DNA of 64,000 bases from Chitinophagaceae bacterium PMP191F. GTDB lineage: Bacteria; Bacteroidota; Bacteroidia; Chitinophagales; Chitinophagaceae. Made by a program: the position numbers and the translations under genes. The DNA lies in NCBI GenBank assembly GCA_001302245.1, contig LGYU01000001.1, forward strand, positions 124,001 through 188,000. Reading direction: 5' to 3'. Shown here in pieces: positions 63,450 through 64,000 of this stretch. The stretch's first letter is position 1, and each line of letters opens with the position of its first letter. The notes beneath the pieces are model-generated. The model searched no databases. It had not been told where the DNA came from and saw only the letters and a program-made list of their open reading frames with translations.

Positions 63450-64000
63450 ATGAAAAATCGTCTATATATAGTATTGCCGATGCTTATCTGCCTGGCGGTA
63501 TTGTTTGCTGCCTGCAGCAAAAAGCTGGATGAATACAATCCCAGCGGACTAACCGCCAGTACAGTGTATACCAAAGCCGCGGGATTTGAAACGCTGGTCA
63601 ATGCCGCATATACTTACACCCGTTTCTGGTATGGAAAAGAAGAGGGGTACAGCGTTGCAGAAATGGGTACCGACATCTGGACCAACGGAACGGGCGACGT
63701 ATATCCTCAGTTAAGTACCTATAACAACCTGCAGGGAAGCAACACATCGGCGCTGAACCTTTTATGGAACAATTTCTATGCAGCCATCAATCTCTGCAAC
63801 CAGGGTATCGCAGGTATTAATGCAGTAACAGATTATACAGCAGCACAGAAAACCACCCGCGAAGCAGAGTTGCGGTTTTTAAGAGCATTCTATTACTGGC
63901 ATATTGTAGAGACCTGGGGCGGTGTTCATTTTACCACACAACCTACCGATGGAGTGGCTACTACTGCCAACAAAACGCCGGTTGATACTTTTTATAACCA
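63450..64000 (+). CDS. SusD-family lipoprotein (partial, cut by window edge)
   Basis: The frame is open to the window end (183 codons visible). The lipoprotein signal MKNRLYIVLPMLICLAVLFA leads to Cys22 in AACSKKLDEYNP. TPR-like helices follow with the family segment EAELRFLRAFYYWHIVETWGGVHF. It starts 31 bp after the STN-type SusC. It would be the surface substrate-binding partner of that transporter; the C-terminal half lies outside the window. Confidence 0.92.
   Translation, partial: MKNRLYIVLPMLICLAVLFAACSKKLDEYNPSGLTASTVYTKAAGFETLVNAAYTYTRFWYGKEEGYSVAEMGTDIWTNGTGDVYPQLSTYNNLQGSNTSALNLLWNNFYAAINLCNQGIAGINAVTDYTAAQKTTREAELRFLRAFYYWHIVETWGGVHFTTQPTDGVATTANKTPVDTFYN

Overview
The window reads as chromosomal DNA of a polysaccharide-degrading Bacteroidota, most likely of the Chitinophaga type. 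It carries two SusC/SusD outer-membrane pairs, a FecI/FecR-type sigma/anti-sigma pair, type IX secretion (T9SS) C-terminal tails on secreted enzymes, a fused TlpA-type thioredoxin protein and many secreted carbohydrate-active enzymes. I saw no insertion sequence, phage, CRISPR array, rRNA or tRNA.

Layout. (1) 1-2573: the right end of a galactomannan locus, with the tail of a probable GH130 phosphorylase, a cellobiose/mannobiose 2-epimerase and a GH27 alpha-galactosidase. (2) 2673-18162: a signalling and stress island. It has two orphan response regulators, YtxH/holin-like/small membrane proteins, a CHASE3 histidine kinase, and an operon of rpoN (sigma-54), an NtrC-type activator, a triple-PAS kinase and a receiver-PAS kinase. 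A secreted esterase, a thioredoxin-like protein and two FMN-split-barrel proteins follow. (3) 18816-28631: TamB, a TamA/BamA-like barrel and an AsmA-like protein. (4) 28855-36826: small stress-type proteins, a YihY/BrkB membrane protein, a tryptophan-rich membrane protein, an FAD oxidoreductase, a cytoplasmic alpha-amylase, a small porin-like barrel and rpiA. (5) 36869-57735: a LacI-regulated pectin locus with SusC, SusD, a DUF4957/DUF5123-like surface protein, a PL1 pectate lyase, a CE12 acetylesterase, a ~2100-residue PL1-CE8 fusion, a second CE8 pectin methylesterase, a GH43 enzyme and a Gfo/Idh/MocA dehydrogenase. (6) 58176-64000: an ECF sigma factor, FecR, a SusC with an STN domain, and a SusD cut by the window edge.

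How it fits together. In the pectin locus the CE8 domains would remove methyl esters, CE12 would remove acetyl groups from rhamnogalacturonan, the PL1 domains would cut the demethylated backbone, GH43 would trim side chains, and SusC/SusD would import the products under control of the divergent LacI-type repressor. A 23-bp element with an AACGATTGCG core occurs once between lacI and susC and again, identically, at the far end of the locus.

The most interesting signal is regulatory. Reading the intergenic regions by eye, a recurring motif of about TGGYAYR-N4-TTT lies 30-125 bp upstream of about a dozen genes between 3 and 35 kb. These include small stress genes, rpoN itself and the esterase just after the rpoN operon. 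The left half matches the sigma-54 -24 element. Most right halves are T-rich rather than TTGC, although the copy before the esterase is nearly canonical. This suggests a local sigma-54 stress regulon encoded around its own sigma factor, activator and kinases.
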